The notes: generated from the letters alone by a model not told the origin. A DNA stretch of 64,000 nucleotides from Marinobacter sp. BW6 (GCF_008107725.1 NZ_VIRN01000035.1:1-64000); one strand, 5' to 3'; positions 55,978 to 64,000 are shown, numbered from the stretch's first letter. Made by a program: numbers and translations.

Positions 55978-58389
55978 CTATACCCGATGATTGGTGACCA
56001 GCCAGGCGTCAAAATCCGGAGCTGGCAGAGGGCGACTGTAGAAGTACCCTTGAGAGAAGTCGCAACCTTCCTTTCTCAGGAAGTGGGTCTGAGCCTCTTC
56101 TTCCACACCTTCAGCGATCACCCGCAGGCCAAGGCTGTGGGCCATGTTGATGATGGCCCTTACCAGTGAGGCATCCTCGGGCTCCTTCATGACATCCTGA
56201 ACAAACGATTTATCGATCTTCAGGGTATCAAACGGGTAGCTCTTCAGGTAGCTGAGGGCGGAATAGCCGGTGCCGAAATCGTCTACAGACAACCGGATGC
56301 CCGCTTTGTCGAGCTGTCGAAGGATCTCGGCGGTTTCAATGGAGTTGTCGAGAATCAGTCTTTCGGTGATCTCAAGTTCCAGCTGTTCCGGTGCCAGACC
56401 ACTGGCCGAGAGGGCGTGCATGACGGCCTCGGTAAAGCCAGGATCGCGGAACTGGCGGGGTGATACATTCACGGAGATGCCGATGTCTTTTCCGATAGCC
56501 TGCTTCCATCCCATGGCAGCCCGACAGGCCTCCTCCAGAACCCACTCGCCAATGGGCGTAATCAGTCCGGTTTCCTCGGCCAGGGGAATGAAGCGATCAG
56601 GCATCACCATGCCCATGGCCGGATTGTTCCAGCGTAACAGAGCCTCAACCGAGCAAAGGGTACCGGATTCGGTATTCACGATAGGCTGGAAATACAGCTC
56701 AAATTCCCTCAGTTCCAGAGCCCTGCGCAGGCTGGACTCCATCTTCAGGCGTTCGTGTGAGACTTCGGTCATTTCCGGCGCGAAATGGGCGAAGGAACTC
56801 TTGCCTTTGTGCTTGGCCTGGTACATGGCGGCATCGGCGTGCTGTAGGAGCGTGCCGCTGTTATCAGAGTCTGTCGGGAAGATTGCAATCCCGATACTGG
56901 TGGTTACGAATACTTCCTGACCGTTCAGTATATAGGGCGGCGAGAAGGTCTTCAGAATACGCTCTGCCACCTGGGATGAAGCCTCCGGGCCGGTAAGGCC
57001 TGGCAAGATTACCAGGAACTCATCACCTCCCAGGCGGGCCACGGTACTGGTACCCCGAAGGCAGCTGGAAATCCTGCGGGCCGCCTCAATCAGCAGGTTG
57101 TCACCTGCGTCGTGGCCGAGGGTATCGTTTATGTGCTTGAAGTTATCGAGATCCAGGAACATCACCCCAACAAGGGTGCTTTCCCGACGTGCCTGGGCAA
57201 GTGCCAGCTTCAGTCGATCCAGGGCCAGCATTCGGTTCGGCAGACCGGTCAGGATGTCGTAGTTGGCCTGGCGCAACAGCTGCTGCTCATACCGTTTACG
57301 GATGCTGATGTCCTCACCGAGAATGAGGTAACCGGTGGTGCCCCCGGAATCGTCCTTGATGGGGGTAACTATCAGCTGCTCCCAGAAGCGTTCGCCGTTA
57401 CGGCGCACGCTGTTCACTTCCCCCTGCCAGACCCCGACCCGCTGAACCTGCAAGCGGATAGATTGCCAGAGGTGCCGGTTATCACGGTTTTCTATATCGT
57501 TGTTCCCGAGTGAGCCCGGGTGTTTACCAATAATCGATCCGGCTTCGTACCCGGTTAACTGGGTGAATTTCTGGTTGGCAAATTCGATGCGCCACTGCCG
57601 GTCGCAGATCAGAACGGAAGAGGGACTTTGTTCAATGGCTTTGGAGAATTTGCGGATTTCGGCAGCATCTTTTTGTTGCCTTTCCATATCTGCATTGAGT
57701 CGCTCGCGCATCTGATTGATGGCTTCTTTAACCCGGCCGAGCTCGTCGTTGCGGTTTGATGGAGTGTCGGGTCTATCCAGAGTGAGGGGACTGGAGGTGG
57801 TTTTCAGGGAGAAGTCCCGTGCGTAATTCGCCATGGTCGTCAGATGGCGTGCAACGAAGTGTTGGAAGATCCAGATAATCAGAATCGAAACAAAGAATGT
57901 CTTGAGGAACTGGGTCAGGAGAATGACCCCCACCTTCCGCTTGAGTTCATCGTAGACCCGGTCCAGGTCTGCAGTCACTGTTAGCTCACCCAGTTTGAAC
58001 ATTTCATCGCCTTGATGAATGAGACTGAAGCTGTGGGATGTGGTTTTCGTGTCCCTGGGCAATTCACCGATGACCAGCTCGGAATCCGGTTCGATTCGCA
58101 GCCGAAGATGAACCACATCGGGCAGGCTGAGAATACCCTCCATCTGGGTTTGCAGGAGTTTCTGGTCAAGGGCCCATAGACTGCGGGCCAGACTGGAAGC
58201 GTAGCCGGCCTCAACCACCTGCATACGGTTGTCGATCTGCGAGAGGTCTTTTCGATAATCGGAGTAGATCTGGAGTGCGGACGCTACGAGTGTAAAAGCG
58301 GAGCTAAATAGGAGAATCCAGGCCAGCAGCCTGAAAGACAGGGGCGAGCCCGTTCGAAAACGTTGAAGACGCGTCGACAGTTTTGGCAT
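55978..58389 (-). CDS. Membrane-bound PAS-GGDEF-EAL c-di-GMP signalling protein
   Basis: An 803-residue inner-membrane protein. Two helices (about 19-43 and 155-178) bracket a periplasmic sensor region; then come a HAMP-like linker, a PAS domain (about 245-365), a GGDEF domain with LGGDEFLVIL (about 454) and an EAL domain with VEALLRW (about 580). Both catalytic signatures are intact, so it could make or degrade c-di-GMP; the phosphodiesterase activity often dominates in such dual proteins. The EAL part also keeps the DDFGTGYSALSYL loop. ATG at 58389. The gene sits 27 bases upstream of ackA on the same strand, so read-through into ackA-pta is possible. Confidence 0.9.
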   Translation of the reverse strand: MPKLSTRLQRFRTGSPLSFRLLAWILLFSSAFTLVASALQIYSDYRKDLSQIDNRMQVVEAGYASSLARSLWALDQKLLQTQMEGILSLPDVVHLRLRIEPDSELVIGELPRDTKTTSHSFSLIHQGDEMFKLGELTVTADLDRVYDELKRKVGVILLTQFLKTFFVSILIIWIFQHFVARHLTTMANYARDFSLKTTSSPLTLDRPDTPSNRNDELGRVKEAINQMRERLNADMERQQKDAAEIRKFSKAIEQSPSSVLICDRQWRIEFANQKFTQLTGYEAGSIIGKHPGSLGNNDIENRDNRHLWQSIRLQVQRVGVWQGEVNSVRRNGERFWEQLIVTPIKDDSGGTTGYLILGEDISIRKRYEQQLLRQANYDILTGLPNRMLALDRLKLALAQARRESTLVGVMFLDLDNFKHINDTLGHDAGDNLLIEAARRISSCLRGTSTVARLGGDEFLVILPGLTGPEASSQVAERILKTFSPPYILNGQEVFVTTSIGIAIFPTDSDNSGTLLQHADAAMYQAKHKGKSSFAHFAPEMTEVSHERLKMESSLRRALELREFELYFQPIVNTESGTLCSVEALLRWNNPAMGMVMPDRFIPLAEETGLITPIGEWVLEEACRAAMGWKQAIGKDIGISVNVSPRQFRDPGFTEAVMHALSASGLAPEQLELEITERLILDNSIETAEILRQLDKAGIRLSVDDFGTGYSALSYLKSYPFDTLKIDKSFVQDVMKEPEDASLVRAIINMAHSLGLRVIAEGVEEEAQTHFLRKEGCDFSQGYFYSRPLPAPDFDAWLVTNHRV

Positions 58390-58548
58390 GTCTTGAACTT
58401 CAGCTACCCAGACCGGTTAGAGATCGGACAATTCCCTTGAGTCCGACTATAGCAGTAGTCTCTTTCAAATGCCTTGCAAATGCAGGAAAAATCGAAGGAA
58501 ACGTGTTGTGGTTCAGTATTTATGCGTACATCGGGCCTGCTAAATACG

Positions 58549-58562
58549 TTGACCTGGATCAA
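58549..58562 (+). promoter_or_regulatory. ANR/FNR-type box upstream of ccoM
   Basis: TTGACCTGGATCAA differs from TTGAT-N4-ATCAA at one position. Centred at 58555.5, it would put the start site near 58597 for class II activation, 31 bases before the ccoM start. Oxygen-limited induction fits a cbb3 oxidase subunit. Confidence 0.7.
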
Positions 58563-58627
58563 TACCAAGCGGGCGTGCCGGGCGTAACCTGAGTTTCATC
58601 AAGTTAATTGCCGGAAGGAGAAGCAAA

Positions 58628-58780
58628 ATGTATATGGATGCCGTTGTGATCGCGGGTATTGCCACCGTATTGCTGATGGTTGGCTTTTTTGTAGGTGTAG
58701 GCATCTTCGTGATGAAAGATCAGAAGGAGCACGGACACCAGGGCAGAAAAGAAGATAAGCACGGTCAGAAACCGATCTAA
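58628..58780 (+). CDS. ccoM: Small cbb3-type cytochrome c oxidase-associated protein CcoM
   Basis: A 50-residue single-span membrane protein, too short to stand out in ordinary gene finding. The N-terminal half, DAVVIAGIATVLLMVGFF then VGVGIFVMKD, is close to Pseudomonas stutzeri CcoM, a small subunit that helps stabilise cbb3 oxidase, and the Lys/His-rich tail is cytoplasmic. ATG at 58628 follows GGAAGGAG. The ANR/FNR-type box upstream supports the assignment. The main ccoNOQP genes are not in this window, as is also usual for ccoM. It is recognised from memory, not by a search. Confidence 0.78.
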   Translation: MYMDAVVIAGIATVLLMVGFFVGVGIFVMKDQKEHGHQGRKEDKHGQKPI

Positions 58781-58829
58781 GGGTGCTGTCGGGGAATTCT
58801 GGCTTCCCACAACATCAAGGTAGAGAAAT

Positions 58830-58905
58830 TGGCGTCCCCTAGGGGGTTCGAACCCCTGTTGCCGCCGTGAAAGGGCGGAGTCCTAGGCCACTAGACGAAG
58901 GGGAC
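58830..58905 (-). tRNA. tRNA-Glu (UUC)
   Basis: A 76-base tRNA including encoded CCA. The acceptor GTCCCCT.../...AGGGGAC, D-arm TCGTCTAGTGGCCTAGGA, anticodon loop CTTTCAC (anticodon TTC, reads GAA/GAG) and T-arm AGGGG-TTCGAAC-CCCT are all normal. Confidence 0.97.
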
Positions 58906-58944
58906 GCAACGTTTTCAACACCTTGCCTCGTCGAGGTGGCGCGT

Positions 58945-58973
58945 ATATTAAGAAAGCTTCGGAACACTGTCAA
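58945..58973 (-). promoter_or_regulatory. Promoter of tRNA-Glu
   Basis: On the minus strand TTGACA (58968-58973), a 17-base spacer and TAATAT (58945-58950) lie about 40 bases upstream of the tRNA. Confidence 0.85.
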
Positions 58974-59044
58974 CGCCTTTTTTGAAAAAAATCAGCGGCG
59001 TTGATCGATGCCTTCCTCGACGCCGGTCGCTAGCAGAAGCCGTT

Positions 59045-59962
59045 TCACCGGGATGACCCCGGAGCAATGCATTGAGCCAATGCTGGCTCCAGATCGGGAT
59101 ACCGGAATTCAAAATTTTCCCTCGTAAGTTTCTCTGGAATAGCTTTCTGCCCGGTGAGCAGAAGGCGCGCCATTTCTCCCAGGGCGACCTTAAGTACTGG
59201 TGCCGGCGCCGGAAAAAGAGTGGGGCGGCGCAAAACCTTTCCCAGACTCCGGGTGAATTCTGCGTTGGTTGCCGGATTAGGACTTACCACATTGAACGGT
59301 CCAGAGGCGTCAGGGTTTTCCATCATCCAGATAACAGCGCCGACGACATCGTCGCGGTGGACCCACGGCATGTATTGGGTTCCGCTGCCGAGCCGCCCAC
59401 CAAGTCCCAGTTTGAAGGGCAGGAGCATCCGTTCAAGGAAGCCACCGCCCGGGCCTGCCACAACCCCCGTTCGGGAGAAGCATACTCTCACGCCATCGTC
59501 TGCGAGAGGTTTGGCGGCGTTTTCCCAGTCGCGGCAAAGGCGGTGGGTAAATTCATCATTGGGGCTGGTCTCTTCCGTTACCGTCGCAGCCCCTTGGTCA
59601 CCGTAGAAGCCTACAGCCGATCCGGAGACCAATACATCCGGCGCTTGTTCCCAGCTGCGGATGACCTCAACAAGCGTTTCGGTTACCCCAATCCGGCTGT
59701 CCCGCAGTTCCTGTTTGCGGGCTTCGGACCAACGTTTGTCAGCGATTCCTTCACCGGCAAGATTGATCACTGCATCAAACCCCGGGTGGGAACGGAGCTG
59801 TTGGAGATCGCGGATTGCTTCGACCCGACCACAATTGGACTTGACCGTTTCTGCCGGTTGCCGGCTGAAAACCGTAAGCTCGTAATCCCGTGCCAGCAGT
59901 TCACGGCACAGAACATGGCCGATAAATCCGGTACCACCGGTAATCAGAATCCTTTTCGACAT
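59045..59962 (-). CDS. SDR-type NAD-dependent epimerase, TIGR01777/YfcH family
   Basis: A 305-residue extended short-chain dehydrogenase-like protein. It opens with the NAD-binding RILITGGTGFIGHVLCREL and has the family core AVINLAGEGIADKRWSEARK and VLVSGSAVGFYGDQG, and the C-terminal DUF1731-like tail (KVLRRPTLFPAPAPVLKVAL). It matches E. coli YfcH in length. The substrate of the family is unknown. ATG at 59962; cbiX lies upstream on the same strand with a 53-base gap. Confidence 0.88.
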   Translation of the reverse strand: MSKRILITGGTGFIGHVLCRELLARDYELTVFSRQPAETVKSNCGRVEAIRDLQQLRSHPGFDAVINLAGEGIADKRWSEARKQELRDSRIGVTETLVEVIRSWEQAPDVLVSGSAVGFYGDQGAATVTEETSPNDEFTHRLCRDWENAAKPLADDGVRVCFSRTGVVAGPGGGFLERMLLPFKLGLGGRLGSGTQYMPWVHRDDVVGAVIWMMENPDASGPFNVVSPNPATNAEFTRSLGKVLRRPTLFPAPAPVLKVALGEMARLLLTGQKAIPEKLTRENFEFRYPDLEPALAQCIAPGSSR

Positions 59963-60015
59963 AATTGTTGCTCCTTTCGCGCTTGTCCCGCCGAATCTTT
60001 TTCAAAACGCCGGGC

Positions 60016-60390
60016 TCAGGCTGGCGTCTCTTCCAGTTGAAGCATAACAACGTCTCGAATTGCCTGTCCGAGCAAAGGATTTTCACCAATCGGAGGCGCC
60101 AGCTGAATCGTTGCGCCATGAACTTTTTCCAGCTCTTCGATCATCGCTGGAACATCCTTGCGCAAGTGACGTCCGGCTGCGAGAAACAGGGGTACGATCC
60201 TAAACTCGGTTGTGCCTTCCGCAACGCCTTCCTTGATAACGGTATCCATGGATGGTTCGGCGAGTTCCATATAGGCAACCTGAGCGTTGTTGACAGATGC
60301 AAGCGTTGGCGCAGCAAGCTGTTCAAAGGTTTCACACCAGCGCTTGTCACTGCTTCCATGTGCCAACAGAATAATGCGGGGGCTTTTCAT
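60016..60390 (-). CDS. cbiX: CbiX-type sirohydrochlorin chelatase-like protein
   Basis: A 124-residue single-domain chelatase of the CbiX-small type, which inserts Co2+ or Fe2+ into sirohydrochlorin. The N-terminal RIILLAHGSSDKRW has the metal-binding His, and the second His lies in FLAAGRHLRKDV. ATG at 60390 is used; a longer in-frame reading to 60666 runs through the divergent DUF924 gene and is rejected. A cobalamin role would suit the B12-dependent NrdJ in this genome, but siroheme is equally possible. Confidence 0.85.
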   Translation of the reverse strand: MKSPRIILLAHGSSDKRWCETFEQLAAPTLASVNNAQVAYMELAEPSMDTVIKEGVAEGTTEFRIVPLFLAAGRHLRKDVPAMIEELEKVHGATIQLAPPIGENPLLGQAIRDVVMLQLEETPA

Positions 60391-60492
60391 TGCCGCTCCT
60401 GAAGTAGTCAATTTAATAGGGCCTGTCGTAAGTCCGGTGTGCCAGGCGCTGTTCGAGGCCCGGCAATATCTAAAGTAACAGGGTGACGGTGA

Positions 60493-61095
60493 ATGTTCGA
60501 TTGGAAAGAGATTCTGGATTTCTGGTTTGGCGAATTGGACGAATATGGATTGCCTGACAGCGATCATCGGAACAAGTGGTTCCGGTCCGATCGCAGATTC
60601 GACCAGGAAATCCGGCGGCGTTTCCTGTCGATGGTGCTGTTTGCATCCGAACAGGGGCTGGACCACTGGAGAAGTGAGGCCGGCGGGATGCTCGCCGAGA
60701 TCATCCTGCTCGACCAGTTTTCACGGAACATTTTCCGCGGCAGTGCCATGGCATTTGATCAGGACCGTCAGGCCAGAAAGCTCTGCCGGCAAGCGATGCA
60801 GAAAGGGCAGGATATGATGTTGGCCCCGGTCCACAGAGCGTTTCTTTATATGCCCATGCAGCATTCCGAGCTCAAAGACGATCAGGACATGTCCGTGGAG
60901 TGTTATGAACAGCTTGCGCGGTCGACCCAGGGGATTCTTGCTGATTTCATGGGCAGCTTTCTACAGTCTGCACGGGATCACCGGGCCATCATTAAGGAGT
61001 ACGGTCGTTTTCCACACCGCAACAAGGCTCTCGGCAGAACTTCAACGCCAGAGGAGAGGGATTACCTGAAAGGTGGGCGCCGGTTCGGTCAGTAG
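60493..61095 (+). CDS. DUF924 family protein
   Basis: A 200-residue, mostly helical, cytoplasmic protein of the DUF924 family (TPR-like fold). The start IPDFWFG-type motif here reads EILDFWFGELDEYGL, and the core has MLAEIILLDQFSRNIFRGSA and HRAFLYMPMQHSE, all conserved. The function of the family is unknown. ATG at 60493, divergent from cbiX. Confidence 0.87.
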   Translation: MFDWKEILDFWFGELDEYGLPDSDHRNKWFRSDRRFDQEIRRRFLSMVLFASEQGLDHWRSEAGGMLAEIILLDQFSRNIFRGSAMAFDQDRQARKLCRQAMQKGQDMMLAPVHRAFLYMPMQHSELKDDQDMSVECYEQLARSTQGILADFMGSFLQSARDHRAIIKEYGRFPHRNKALGRTSTPEERDYLKGGRRFGQ

Positions 61096-61240
61096 GGTGA
61101 TCGCTGTTTCCTTAAAGTTTTGTATAAAAAACGTACATTCTGACGGGGTTAGCAATTTTCCCTGATAAAATGCGCAACACTGACTTCTGACAGGCTGGCG
61201 ATTCGGCTGTAGGCCTGCAATCATTTTTTCGGGGAATGTA

Positions 61241-61957
61241 ATGCAAAAAACGCGGCGTTTTACGCCCGCTGGCCTGCTTTTGGCTGCGTGTGCTTCGCTA
61301 CCTTTTTCAACGTTCGGCGCCTCTCTGGATGATCAGCTTCTAGGTCGCCTCAGCGCAGCCGCACCGAAACTTGATACAGCGGTTCTCAAAACAGCGATCA
61401 ACGCTTCTCGCTGCGCTGTCTCGAGTGGCGTGGAAATGCCCGAGCGGCTCGCGGTTATCGATTTCTCGTTGCCGTCCAGTCAGGAGCGGCTCTGGATTTT
61501 TGACCTTGACAAGGGTGAGTTGGTGCTGCGCGACCTGGTCGCCCATGGTAAGAATTCTGGGAATTTTGAATCGACTGCCTTTTCCAACGTCGAGGGCAGC
61601 CACCAGTCCAGTATCGGGCTTTTCCAGGCCCGGGAATCCTATTACGGTAAGCACGGGTATTCGCTCAGGCTGGATGGTCTCGAACCGGGAATCAATGATC
61701 TTGCCAGGCAGCGCGCCATCGTTATTCATGGCGCCGATTACGTCAATGATGACTGGGTCAGTAAATACGGCCGTATTGGTCGCAGCCACGGGTGCCCAGC
61801 CGTGGATAGCCAGATCATCAAACGCGTGGTAGATAATCTGAAAGGGGGGCAACTGGTGTTCAAGTACTACCCCGATCAGGAATGGCTGCACAGTTCCGGT
61901 TTCCTGAAATGTGACAACAAGACACTGGCTGGAAAAAACCTGCAAAAAAGTGGTTGA
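61241..61957 (+). CDS. L,D-transpeptidase-like periplasmic protein (YkuD_2 family)
   Basis: A 238-residue secreted protein with a signal peptide (about 27 residues, cut near TFGA). It matches the murein L,D-transpeptidase catalytic domain family: AIVIHGADYVNDDW with the His, and GRSHGCPAVDSQIIKRVVDN with the catalytic SHGC. The family is expected to act on peptidoglycan cross-links, but experimental data are sparse. ATG at 61241. The tRNA-Gly promoter overlaps its stop codon. Confidence 0.87.
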   Translation: MQKTRRFTPAGLLLAACASLPFSTFGASLDDQLLGRLSAAAPKLDTAVLKTAINASRCAVSSGVEMPERLAVIDFSLPSSQERLWIFDLDKGELVLRDLVAHGKNSGNFESTAFSNVEGSHQSSIGLFQARESYYGKHGYSLRLDGLEPGINDLARQRAIVIHGADYVNDDWVSKYGRIGRSHGCPAVDSQIIKRVVDNLKGGQLVFKYYPDQEWLHSSGFLKCDNKTLAGKNLQKSG

Positions 61958-61981
61958 CGGCTTCGTCGGGATCCGTAGAAT
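61954..61981 (+). promoter_or_regulatory. Promoter of tRNA-Gly
   Basis: TTGACG (61954-61959), 16 bases and TAGAAT (61976-61981) lie 34 bases before the tRNA. The -35 hexamer covers the stop codon of the upstream gene. Confidence 0.7.
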
Positions 61982-62015
61982 ACGCCTCCGTTGTCGGTAA
62001 CAGCCGATCAGCATT

Positions 62016-62091
62016 GCGGGAATAGCTCAGTTGGTAGAGCACAACCTTGCCAAGGTTGGGGTCGCGAGTTCGAATCTCGTTTCCCGCTCCA
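62016..62091 (+). tRNA. tRNA-Gly (GCC)
   Basis: A 76-base tRNA with encoded CCA: acceptor GCGGGAA/TTCCCGC, D-arm with AGTTGGTAGA, anticodon loop TTGCCAA (anticodon GCC, reads GGU/GGC), T-arm GCGAG-TTCGAAT-CTCGT. Confidence 0.97.
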
Positions 62092-62100
62092 GATTTCGAA

Positions 62101-62130
62101 AACCCGGTCCTGAAAAGGGCCGGGTTTTTT
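62101..62130 (+). terminator. Rho-independent terminator after tRNA-Gly
   Basis: AACCCGGTCC (62101-62110) pairs with GGGCCGGGTT (62117-62126) with one wobble, followed by a T-tract, nine bases after the tRNA. Confidence 0.9.
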
Positions 62131-62226
62131 CGTTTTCGGGCACCTGCAACCTCGGCGCCGGGGTGTGCGGTCAGGTATACTCATCAGCCTGTTTCGAGTC
62201 CCGATTCTCTGTGGGAGGCTGCCTCC

Positions 62227-63021
62227 ATGAAGGTCCATTCGCTGTTCGTATACCCCGTCAAATCTCTTTCCGGTATTGAGGTGACCAGTTTTCATACCGA
62301 CGATTTCGGTCCAGTCGGCGACAGGCGATGGATGATCGTTGATGATGAGCGGCGGTTTGTTACCCAGAGAGAGCATCCCGAACTTGCCCGGGTGGAAACA
62401 CGGTTGGATGGTGATCAGGTCGTTATCACCATTCCCGGTGAAGGTGAGTTTGGCCTGACGCCCTCCAATGATGAGCTTCGGGTACTGGTGTGGCGGGACT
62501 GGGTGAAGGCTCTGGCAGGCTTGCAGGAAGCCAGTGATGCTCTGAGTCGGTTTTGTCGCAAGTCCGTTCGTCTGGTATTCATGCCGGACAGCTCCTTCCG
62601 CCGGGTTGATGCGGGCCGGGTCGACGAGTACCGGCGAGTGGGCTTTGCTGATGGTTTTCCTTTCCTCGTTACCAATATCGCCTCGTTGGTAGAGCTCAAC
62701 ACCCGGCTGGAGCTGCCCGTGGAGATGCGGAGGTTCCGGCCCAACATCGTCATTGAGGGCGCGAATGCCTGGGATGAGGACCGCTGGCAGAGCTTGAGCA
62801 TTGGCAATAACCGTCTGAGTATCGTAAAACCCTGTTCACGCTGCGTAATGACAACCGTCGACCCTTCGACCGGCCTGAAGGATGCTGCCGTACAGCCGCT
62901 CAGAACCCTGTCCCGCTATCGCAGGACCGGGGAGGGCGTGATCTTCGGCCAGAACGCGATTCATGAATCACCAGGACTTATCCGGGTCGGTGAACCCGTT
63001 ACTGTCAATCAAACGGAGTAA
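62227..63021 (+). CDS. MOSC domain protein with MOSC_N beta-barrel
   Basis: A 264-residue molybdenum cofactor-binding type protein related to YcbX and mARC. The N-terminal MOSC_N domain (LFVYPVKSLSGIEVTSF, RRWMIVDDERRFVTQREHP) is followed by the MOSC domain (RRFRPNIVIEG, the conserved Cys in IVKPCSRCVMTTVDP). Relatives reduce N-hydroxylated compounds using a molybdenum centre. Unlike E. coli YcbX, no C-terminal ferredoxin domain is present. ATG at 62227 behind GGGAGG; the open frame that begins at 62047 runs through tRNA-Gly and is not the gene start. Confidence 0.9.
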   Translation: MKVHSLFVYPVKSLSGIEVTSFHTDDFGPVGDRRWMIVDDERRFVTQREHPELARVETRLDGDQVVITIPGEGEFGLTPSNDELRVLVWRDWVKALAGLQEASDALSRFCRKSVRLVFMPDSSFRRVDAGRVDEYRRVGFADGFPFLVTNIASLVELNTRLELPVEMRRFRPNIVIEGANAWDEDRWQSLSIGNNRLSIVKPCSRCVMTTVDPSTGLKDAAVQPLRTLSRYRRTGEGVIFGQNAIHESPGLIRVGEPVTVNQTE

Positions 63022-63029
63022 AACCAAAC

Positions 63030-64000
63030 GTGCCACTGTTAACGCTGGACTCAGTCTCCCTGGCTTATGGAATGCATCCGCTGCTGGATCAGGCCTCATT
63101 GGTTATCGATGCCGGAGAGCGTGTGTGTTTGCTGGGACGAAACGGCGAGGGAAAATCGACCCTGCTGAAAATTGTCAGCGGAGAGGTGACACCCGATGGT
63201 GGCGTGGTGCGTCTCGATGATGGCGCGGTTCTGGCGGTGCTGCCACAGAACCTGCCGTCCGAGGACACCCGCACGGCCTATGAAGTCGTCGCCGGAGCCT
63301 TTCCGGAAACCGGCAAGTTGCTGGCAGAGTTCCATCAGTTGTCGCAGCAGGGCGACGAGGCGAGCCTGGACCGGTTGATGAAAGTCCAGGAGCGTCTTGA
63401 AGCCCTGGACGGTTGGCGACTGGATCAGAAGGTAACCACCATTCTCGGTCAGTATGGCGTTGATCCGGATCAGACCCTCGATACCCTTTCTGGGGGCTGG
63501 CAGCGCCGTGTTCTCCTGGCAAAAGCACTGGTTGCCGATCCGGACATACTGTTGCTGGATGAGCCGACAAACCACCTGGACGTACCGGCAATAGCCTGGC
63601 TGGAAGAGGCCCTGGGTCAGTTTCGGGGCGCCATGCTCTTTGTCAGCCACGATCGCGCATTTATCCGGCGGATGGCGACCCGGATTGTAGAGCTGGATCG
63701 GGGGAAACTGGTGAGCTTTGCTGCCACCTACGACCGCTACCTGGACCTCAAGGAAAAAGCGCTTGAGGAGGAGGAGCGGCAGAACGCGCTGTTCGATAAG
63801 CGGCTGAAGCAGGAAGAGGCCTGGATCCGCCAGGGCATCAAGGCTCGCAGAACCCGTAATATGGGGCGAGTTCGTGCCCTGAAGGCTATGCGTGAGGAGC
63901 ACAGGCAGCGCCGTGTGCGCGGGGGAACCGCGACCTTTGCGGTGGAAGATGCGGCCCGTTCAGGAAAGCTCGTGGTTGAAACCAGGGACGCGGGCTTTGC
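63030..64000 (+). CDS. uup: ABC-F ATPase, probably Uup (3' end outside window)
   Basis: The first 323 residues of an ABC-F protein, soluble tandem ATPases that act on the ribosome or DNA. The first cassette has Walker A LLGRNGEGKSTLLK (about residue 35), signature LSGGWQRRVLLAKAL and Walker B ILLLDEPTNHLD, followed by the ABC-F linker region (KARRTRNMGRVRALKAMREE) with RTRN as in Uup. The second cassette lies beyond the window. Starts with GTG at 63030 behind ACGGAG, nine bases after the MOSC gene. Confidence 0.88.
   Translation, partial: MPLLTLDSVSLAYGMHPLLDQASLVIDAGERVCLLGRNGEGKSTLLKIVSGEVTPDGGVVRLDDGAVLAVLPQNLPSEDTRTAYEVVAGAFPETGKLLAEFHQLSQQGDEASLDRLMKVQERLEALDGWRLDQKVTTILGQYGVDPDQTLDTLSGGWQRRVLLAKALVADPDILLLDEPTNHLDVPAIAWLEEALGQFRGAMLFVSHDRAFIRRMATRIVELDRGKLVSFAATYDRYLDLKEKALEEEERQNALFDKRLKQEEAWIRQGIKARRTRNMGRVRALKAMREEHRQRRVRGGTATFAVEDAARSGKLVVETRDAGF

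Noticed and set aside
58604..58810. Minus-strand open frame opposite ccoM
   Set aside because: Shadow; the plus-strand CcoM-like peptide has a strong ribosome site and membrane helix.
60391..60666. N-terminal extension of cbiX
   Set aside because: It would run into the divergent DUF924 gene; the CbiX family begins at the Met at 60390.
62047..62226. N-terminal extension of the MOSC protein frame
   Set aside because: It starts inside tRNA-Gly and passes through its terminator; the family begins at the ATG at 62227 behind GGGAGG.

Overview
The window reads as about 64 kb of ordinary chromosome from a marine gammaproteobacterium, most likely Marinobacter or a close relative. The support is a Pseudomonas-like gene order (queA-tgt-yajC-secD-secF-suhB-trmJ-cysE-iscRS and ndk-rlmN-pilF-rodZ-ispG-hisS-yfgM-bamB-der), a split class II ribonucleotide reductase (NrdJa/NrdJb), a MASE2 adenylate cyclase of the CyaB type, RpoN-type flagellar promoters and a CcoM-like small protein behind an ANR-type box. 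Genus is inference; no rRNA gene is present. Coding density is high, there is no CRISPR array, prophage or recognisable defence island, and only the extreme left edge carries mobile DNA (the end of an IS3-family element).

Layout. 1-143: IS3-type end. 144-3.2 kb: nrdJa-nrdJb on the minus strand under a promoter with two NrdR-type boxes. 3.4-4.3 kb: secreted protein of unknown role. 4.3-7.1 kb: ABC importer of the TrpXYZ type. 7.3-9.6 kb: acyl-CoA synthetase and a thioesterase-fold protein. 9.6-12.5 kb: ferric iron importer FbpA-FbpB without an ATPase. 12.6-16.2 kb: PilZ protein, two lipoproteins of unknown role and an HD-GYP protein with a degraded active site. 16.4-21.5 kb: ABC-2 exporter, queF, cyaB with a small Mpo1-like membrane protein, and a nitroreductase. 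21.6-33.0 kb: flgBCDEFGHIJKL with two RpoN-type promoters. 33.1-38.8 kb: tRNA-Leu, queA-tgt, yajC-secD-secF. 38.8-43.2 kb: a SuhB-like protein lacking its catalytic motif, trmJ, cysE, iscR, iscS. 43.2-52.5 kb: ndk through der. 52.6-58.4 kb: pta, ackA and a GGDEF/EAL protein on the minus strand. 58.5-64 kb: ccoM, tRNA-Glu, an SDR epimerase, cbiX, a DUF924 protein, an L,D-transpeptidase-like protein, tRNA-Gly, a MOSC protein and the start of an ABC-F gene.

How the genes work together. QueF, QueA and Tgt cover three steps of queuosine tRNA modification from two loci. YajC, SecD and SecF form the accessory part of the Sec translocon, and BamB and YfgM act in envelope protein assembly. The flg block builds rod, hook and hook-filament junction. 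Cyclic nucleotide signalling is represented by cAMP (CyaB) and c-di-GMP (PilZ protein, degenerate HD-GYP protein, dual GGDEF/EAL protein). AckA and Pta interconvert acetyl-CoA and acetate.

I did not find an evident undescribed multi-gene system. The most interesting observations are two apparent pseudoenzymes (HD-GYP at 13.8-15.1 kb, SuhB at 38.8-39.7 kb), an isc locus reduced to iscR-iscS directly followed by ndk, a tandem NrdR operator at nrdJ, and the ANR-type box in front of the tiny ccoM gene.
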